In this document: piece by piece, positions 33,888-37,646 of the stretch | Position numbering within the stretch: position 1 is the first letter of the stretch | Layout of the letters: the number at the start of each line of letters is the position of its first letter | From: Persebacter sp051008975 | GTDB lineage: Bacteria > Pseudomonadota > Gammaproteobacteria > Tethybacterales > Persebacteraceae | DNA length: 37,646 nucleotides | Assembly (NCBI GenBank): GCA_051008975.1 | Contig: JBPCXA010000004.1 | Coordinates: 1 to 37,646, forward strand | Direction: 5' to 3' | Made by a program: the position numbers and the translations under genes | The notes under the pieces: model-generated | What the model was told of the DNA's origin: nothing | Database searches by the model: none | The model's input: only the letters and a program-made list of their open reading frames with translations

Positions 33888-33893
33888 ATTATG
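33888..33893 (-). promoter_or_regulatory. -10 element of DUF3179 operon (leaderless)
   Basis: CATAAT on the minus strand, 6 bases above the ATG at 33881, the same spacing as at aspS, nspC and the dehydrogenase gene. Confidence 0.4.
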
Positions 33894-33962
33894 CCATATC
33901 CGCGCAAAAAACGAAAATAAGAAATTCCATTCCCGCCCCCGTCCCATTCCTGCCTTTTTTCC

Positions 33963-34253
33963 ATTCCTGCGCAAGCAGGAATCTCTTTGCGCGACAGCGC
34001 AAACGATTCGCCTTCGGCGAATGAGATTCCGGCTTTCGCCGGAATGGCGGCACTTTTAACCTCCTAATCAAAATACACCATTCCGGCAAAAGCCGGAATC
34101 TCCGCGCCAAAGGCGCGAAATTTCCCGCCGCCTCCCGACGTCCCATTCCTGCGAAGGCAGGAATCTATACCGCCGCGAAGCGGCGGGAAATTGTACGCCT
34201 TCGGCGACAGTTTGCGCCTTTCGGCGAGGAGATTCCTGCCTTCGCAGGAATGG
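33963..34253. repeat. REP array with X and Y elements
   Basis: A REP at 33963-33982, X at 34023-34102 (exactly 80 bp, reverse orientation) and Y at 34143-34253 (111 bp). X and Y are 40 bp apart, the gap holding the small palindrome CGCGCCAAAGGCGCG. Small nested palindromes (TTCGCCTTCGGCGAA) lie between the first REP and X. It occupies nearly all of the 395-bp gap between the DUF3179 operon and the polyamine genes. Confidence 0.88.
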
Positions 34254-34276
34254 GACAAAAAAAACGGGGCGCGGAT

Positions 34277-35542
34277 TTACAACTCCACCGGCGGATTGTG
34301 TTCGTCGTATACGGTGATTTGCGGATCTATGTCCGGCGCTTCTTCGCGCGTCGCCCAGCCGATTCCCATTTGCGGCATAAGTTTCAGGAACGGCGCGGGG
34401 TCGAGTTCTTCGGCGTGAACCAGCGCGTTCGCGCGCCATTCGCCGGTCAGCACCAGCCGCGCCGCAACCGCCAAAGGCACCGCGGTGGAATAGGAAATCG
34501 CCTGCGCGCCGATGTCGGCGAACGCGCGCTCGTGCGACAAGGTGCTATACACAAACACCGCGCGCCGCTTTCCGTCTTTTACGCCGCGCACCAGAACGCC
34601 GATGCATATTTCGCCGCGATAACTCGCCGCCAGCGACTGCGGCGGCGGCAGCAGCGCCTTGATCATTTTTATCGGCGCGACGGATTCGTTTTCCACCCGC
34701 ACCGGCGCGGGCGACAGCAAACCCAATTTATTCAGCACGCCGAACACCCGCAAATAACGGTCGGAAAATCCCATCCAAAAGCGGACGCGCGGCGCGTCGA
34801 TAAAAAACGGCAGGGAATGCAATTCCTCGTGTCCGGTCAAAAAAACGCGGCGCGCGCCGATCCCCGGAAAATCAAAAGAAAGGGCGCGCGTGTGCGGCGC
34901 GGCGCGGCGGAATCCGTTCTCCCAAAAAATCACCTCTTCGCGGATTTCGCGCAGATTCGTCTCCGCGTCGAAATTCGTCGCGAAGAATTTTCCGTGCGCG
35001 CCGTCGTTGACGTCCATAATGTCCATCGCGTCAATTTCGTCGAATAAATTGTCGCGGGCGTGCGCGCAAAATACATTGACCGCGCCGGGATCAAAACCGA
35101 CGCTCAATACGCCGGTGCATCCGGCGGCGGCGAAGGCGGCGCGCTTTTTCCATTCGCCCGCCGCATACCACGGCGGTTCCGCGACCGTCGCCGCGCCCTC
35201 TTTTTCGTATACGGCGGAGTCCAAATACTGCGCGCCGGCGGCGAGCGCGCCGTCCATCGCCGAAAGATTGACATGCGGACTCGCCGCGTTCAAAACCGCC
35301 CGCAAATTATACCGCCGCAAAATTCCGGCGACCGCGTCCGCGTCCTTCGCATCCAAACTCTCGGAAACGAGACGGCGCGCGCCGTCCCGCATATACGGGC
35401 GCGCCGCGTCCGCCGCCTCTTTCGCGTTTTGCGGACGGCGGGCGACGACGACAATGTCGCCGAATACGTCGTTGTGCTGCGCGCATTTTTTGGCGAGCGC
35501 CGCGCCCACCCCGCCCGCGCCGACGATTAAAATATTCCGCAT
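34277..35542 (-). CDS. Carboxynorspermidine/carboxyspermidine dehydrogenase
   Basis: A 421-residue member of the saccharopine dehydrogenase-like family. The Rossmann motif GAGGVG at 8-13 follows ILIV; MRNILIVGAGGVGAALAKKCAQ is typical of the CANSDH subgroup. It reduces the Schiff base of aspartate semialdehyde with putrescine or diaminopropane to carboxyspermidine or carboxynorspermidine, with NADPH. The assignment rests on the family resemblance and on the adjoining decarboxylase gene, the next enzyme in the route. ASPHVNLSAMDGALAAGAQYLDSA and SVGFDPGAVNVFCAHA fit this group better than true lysine-pathway saccharopine dehydrogenases. It starts 18 bases after the nspC stop and has its own -10 hexamer 6 bases above the ATG. 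Confidence 0.9.
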   Translation of the reverse strand: MRNILIVGAGGVGAALAKKCAQHNDVFGDIVVVARRPQNAKEAADAARPYMRDGARRLVSESLDAKDADAVAGILRRYNLRAVLNAASPHVNLSAMDGALAAGAQYLDSAVYEKEGAATVAEPPWYAAGEWKKRAAFAAAGCTGVLSVGFDPGAVNVFCAHARDNLFDEIDAMDIMDVNDGAHGKFFATNFDAETNLREIREEVIFWENGFRRAAPHTRALSFDFPGIGARRVFLTGHEELHSLPFFIDAPRVRFWMGFSDRYLRVFGVLNKLGLLSPAPVRVENESVAPIKMIKALLPPPQSLAASYRGEICIGVLVRGVKDGKRRAVFVYSTLSHERAFADIGAQAISYSTAVPLAVAARLVLTGEWRANALVHAEELDPAPFLKLMPQMGIGWATREEAPDIDPQITVYDEHNPPVEL

Positions 35543-35548
35543 AAGCCG

Positions 35549-35554
35549 ATTATA
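35549..35554 (-). promoter_or_regulatory. -10 element of dehydrogenase gene (leaderless)
   Basis: TATAAT on the minus strand in the 18-base gap after nspC, 6 bases above the ATG. It could add a second, leaderless transcript to the nspC-dehydrogenase message. Confidence 0.45.
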
Positions 35555-35560
35555 AAAGAA

Positions 35561-36676
35561 TCACGACATGCGGCGGCGATAATCGTCATAATCCGGATGA
35601 CGCAAAATTTCAATTCCGCCGTCCGTACGCCGCAGGGCGATCGACGGCGGCGCGACTCCGTTAAATGTCGTATGCTTGACGACGGAATACGCGGCGGCGT
35701 CGCAAATTTGTACGCGCGCGCCGGGACGCAGCGGACGCGCGAAAGAATATTCGCCGAACGAATCGCCGGCCATGCAGGTCGGTCCGCAAAGGCGATAAGT
35801 GTGCGCCAACTCCCCCGCCGCCGCCGCCCCGGCGATTCGCGGACGATACGGCGTCTCCAATACATCCGGCAAATGCGCGGACGCCGAACAATCCAAAATC
35901 GCCGCGCCGCCGGGAAGCACGTCCAAAACGGACGCGACAAGTTCGCAGCATTCATGCACCAGCCCGCCGCCCGGTTCCAAATATATTTCCGCGTCGTAGC
36001 GCGCGCGAAAATCGCGGACAATCGCGGCGAGGGCGGCGCGGTCATATTCTTCGGCGGCGAGCAAATGTCCGCCGCCAAAATTGATCCAGCGCATCCGCGG
36101 CAAAACCGCGCCGAAACGGGAATGCACCTTCTCCGCCACCCGCGCGAGCGCGTCCGCGTTTTGTTCGCAAAGGGCGTGAAAATGCAGCCCCTCAATGTTA
36201 TTGTCTCCGCCGATAAACGCGGCGTCCGCGGCGGCGACCCCGAACTGCGAACGCGGACGGCACGGATCGTACAGCGGATTTCGCACTTCCGAATAGCCGG
36301 GATTGACGCGCACGCCGCACGGCAGATCGAGATTCTCGCCGAAACGCCGCCACTGCGCGCGCGAATTAAAAATAAAATGGGAGGCGTATCGGCGCAGCGC
36401 GGCGAATTCTTCCGCGCGATAGGCCGGCGCGTAAATATGCACTTCGCCGCCGAATTCTTCCGCGCCCAGCCGCGCCTCGTAAAGCGAACTGGCGGACACC
36501 CCGCGCAGCGAATCGCGAAACAGCGGAAACAATTTCCACGCCGCGAATCCCTTCAACGCCAGCAATACACGGCATCCGCTTTCTTCGCGCAGCCGCCGGA
36601 CGCGGGCGAGATTTTTTTTAATCGCCGCCTCGTCAAACAAATAACACGGCGTCGGCAACTCGCATAATTCCCGCAT
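35561..36676 (-). CDS. nspC: Carboxynorspermidine decarboxylase
   Basis: A PLP enzyme of the alanine-racemase-fold decarboxylase group, 371 residues (Vibrio NspC about 377). K42 in LALKGFAAWK is the PLP lysine. Further signatures: GLHFHALCEQN, NFGGGHLL, LEPGGGLVHECCELV, and the active-site CGPTCMAGDSFGEY in the place of the Vibrio CSCLAGDQF segment. It decarboxylates carboxyspermidine or carboxynorspermidine to spermidine or norspermidine. With the downstream dehydrogenase it forms the aspartate-semialdehyde route to triamines, which replaces speDE. No speD, speE or speA is present in the window. The ATG at 36676 is 6 bases after TATAAT. Confidence 0.94.
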   Translation of the reverse strand: MRELCELPTPCYLFDEAAIKKNLARVRRLREESGCRVLLALKGFAAWKLFPLFRDSLRGVSASSLYEARLGAEEFGGEVHIYAPAYRAEEFAALRRYASHFIFNSRAQWRRFGENLDLPCGVRVNPGYSEVRNPLYDPCRPRSQFGVAAADAAFIGGDNNIEGLHFHALCEQNADALARVAEKVHSRFGAVLPRMRWINFGGGHLLAAEEYDRAALAAIVRDFRARYDAEIYLEPGGGLVHECCELVASVLDVLPGGAAILDCSASAHLPDVLETPYRPRIAGAAAAGELAHTYRLCGPTCMAGDSFGEYSFARPLRPGARVQICDAAAYSVVKHTTFNGVAPPSIALRRTDGGIEILRHPDYDDYRRRMS

Positions 36677-36682
36677 AACAAG

Positions 36683-36688
36683 ATTATA
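36683..36688 (-). promoter_or_regulatory. -10 element of nspC (leaderless)
   Basis: TATAAT on the minus strand ends 6 bases above the ATG, so a start at +7 from the hexamer would be the A of ATG. No -35 consensus is seen. Confidence 0.5.
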
Positions 36689-36756
36689 CCCGCCCGCCGG
36701 AAATTCCGCGCGCGAAAACGCCGCAATTTGTACGAAATCACGAAAACAAAAATTCT

Positions 36757-36948
36757 ATTCCGGCGAAAACCGGAATTCTTCATTAAAAAAAGACGTCCCA
36801 TTCCGGCGAAAGCCGGAATCTCTTTGTTCACTTTGATTTTTCGCTTTAACCTCCCGTCCCATTCCTGCGAAGGCAGGAATCTCCACCGCCGCATAGCGGC
36901 GGGTAATTTGCGCCTTCGGCGCGGAGATTCCTGCCTTCGCAGGAATGG
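36757..36948. repeat. REP array with short Y element
   Basis: Palindromes at 36757-36776 (CCGGC type), 36800-36819, 36861-36880 and 36927-36946. The last two bound a short Y element of 90 bp (36859-36948) that has lost part of the interior found in the 119-bp copies. With the nspC and bioY promoters this explains most of the 394-bp gap 36677-37070. Confidence 0.86.
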
Positions 36949-37020
36949 AACGGGGGGTGCAGGAATGGGACTCGGGGGAATGGCGGCGAAAAAAAATATC
37001 GCGGCGCGGCGGAAATGTCG

Positions 37021-37026
37021 TATAAT
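37021..37026 (+). promoter_or_regulatory. -10 element of bioY
   Basis: TATAAT 44 bases above the bioY ATG, with the A/T-rich stretch TTTTTTTGTAATCAAATTTAA between. Unlike most genes in this window, bioY has a normal leader and a ribosome site (GAGAGGGGA at 37057-37065). No BirA-type operator was recognised. Confidence 0.5.
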
Positions 37027-37070
37027 GAACGCGGTTTTTTTGTAATCAAATTTAACGAGAGGGGACGGGA

Positions 37071-37646
37071 ATGACGAATTTGGCGTATCCGGCTTTGGCG
37101 CAACTTTTATATCCGGCGCGGCGCGACGGCGGACGGCTGCGGCGGGCGGCGTTGCTGGTGATCGGCGGCGCGGCGTTGCTGACGGCGGCGGCGAAGATTC
37201 AAATTCCGTTTTATCCGGTGCCGCAGACGCTGCAGACGATGGTCGTCCTGTTAATCGGAACGGCGTACGGCGCGCGACTCGGCGCGGCGACGGTGCTGTG
37301 CTATCTTGCCATCGGCGCGGCGGGGCTGCCGGTTTTCGCCGGTACGCCCGAAAAAGGAATCGGTCTCGCCTACATTCTCGGTCCGACCGGCGGCTATCTG
37401 GCGGGATTTGTTTTCGCGGCGGCGGCGTGCGGCGCGCTCGCCCGCCGCGGCTGGGACGCGAAGTTATGGACGGTCGCGGCGGCGATGTGCGTCGGCAATC
37501 TGATTATTTACGCCTGCGGACTGTCGTGGCTCGGCGCGGTCGCCGGCTGGGACAAGCCGATTTTGGAATGGGGACTGTATCCGTTTCTCTTCGGAGACGC
37601 GGCGAAAATCGCCTTCGCCGCCGCCGCCCTGCCGCCGATCGCGCGG
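37071..37646 (+). CDS. bioY: Biotin transporter BioY, 3' end outside window
   Basis: The substrate-binding membrane component (S component) of an energy-coupling-factor biotin importer. The first 192 codons are present and the frame is open at the end of the window. Signatures: IPFYPVPQTLQTMVVLLIG (residues about 44-62; family PFSPVPxTLQT), GARLGAATVLCYLAIGAAGLPVFAG, and GPTGGYLAGF. Five or so hydrophobic segments are visible. A strong ribosome site precedes the ATG. Whether bioM/bioN follow cannot be seen. A biotin importer suggests at least partial dependence on external biotin. No long REP or repeat overlaps the coding part. Confidence 0.95.
   Translation, partial: MTNLAYPALAQLLYPARRDGGRLRRAALLVIGGAALLTAAAKIQIPFYPVPQTLQTMVVLLIGTAYGARLGAATVLCYLAIGAAGLPVFAGTPEKGIGLAYILGPTGGYLAGFVFAAAACGALARRGWDAKLWTVAAAMCVGNLIIYACGLSWLGAVAGWDKPILEWGLYPFLFGDAAKIAFAAAALPPIAR

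Overview
This 37.6 kb window is a GC-rich bacterial chromosome segment, about 90% coding. It is probably gammaproteobacterial. The LeuRS and AspRS sequences resemble the E. coli type, and leuS-lptE-holA, trkA-trkH and ilvI-ilvH occur in proteobacterial order. The lineage is not a textbook enteric: neither tRNA gene encodes its CCA end, many genes have a -10 hexamer almost touching the start codon, and intergenic spaces are packed with REP-like palindromes. An exported ankyrin protein, a HicBA toxin-antitoxin pair and abundant repeats would suit a host-associated or symbiotic bacterium, but that is inference.

Layout. 1-2.4 kb: 3' end of folP, then a LysR regulator with a small membrane protein, and tRNA-Leu(CAA) and tRNA-Val(GAC). 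2.4-7.9 kb: an EamA transporter, a repeat-rich gap with a strict 21-bp tandem array, then the leftward operon proA-trkA-trkH. 7.9-9.5 kb: a REP array, then a complete rightward transcription unit with promoter, structured leader RNA, two small lipoproteins and a terminator. 9.5-13.7 kb: leftward leuS-lptE-holA. 13.8-14.9 kb: a second copy of the same structured leader, ahead of an exported ankyrin-repeat protein. 15-17.7 kb: hicBA, then leftward cytochrome b561 and an atypical ClC protein. 17.7-22.7 kb: recG, aspS and a methyltransferase gene broken by an in-frame TAG. 23.2-27.3 kb: trmJ, ilvH and ilvI leftward, then a second EamA transporter. 27.3-33.9 kb: uvrA, then a leftward operon of a DUF3179 protein, a DNA methyltransferase-HNH fusion and a DddP-like M24 enzyme. 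34.3-37.6 kb: carboxynorspermidine dehydrogenase and decarboxylase (an alternative spermidine route), and the start of bioY.

The best candidate for something undescribed is the pair of structured leaders at 8513-8633 and 13841-13965. Both sit the same distance behind a promoter, fold into the same multi-stem domain with compensatory changes, and are followed by a terminator-like hairpin nested in a second stem that abuts the ribosome binding site. Both precede genes for exported proteins. I do not recognise the motif as a known riboswitch class. Second in interest are an 80-bp inverted-repeat element found in four exact-length copies, usually beside a second composite palindrome; the DddP-like enzyme that keeps every metal ligand but has lost the catalytic Asp; and a lone type I-E CRISPR-repeat-like sequence inserted into a REP.
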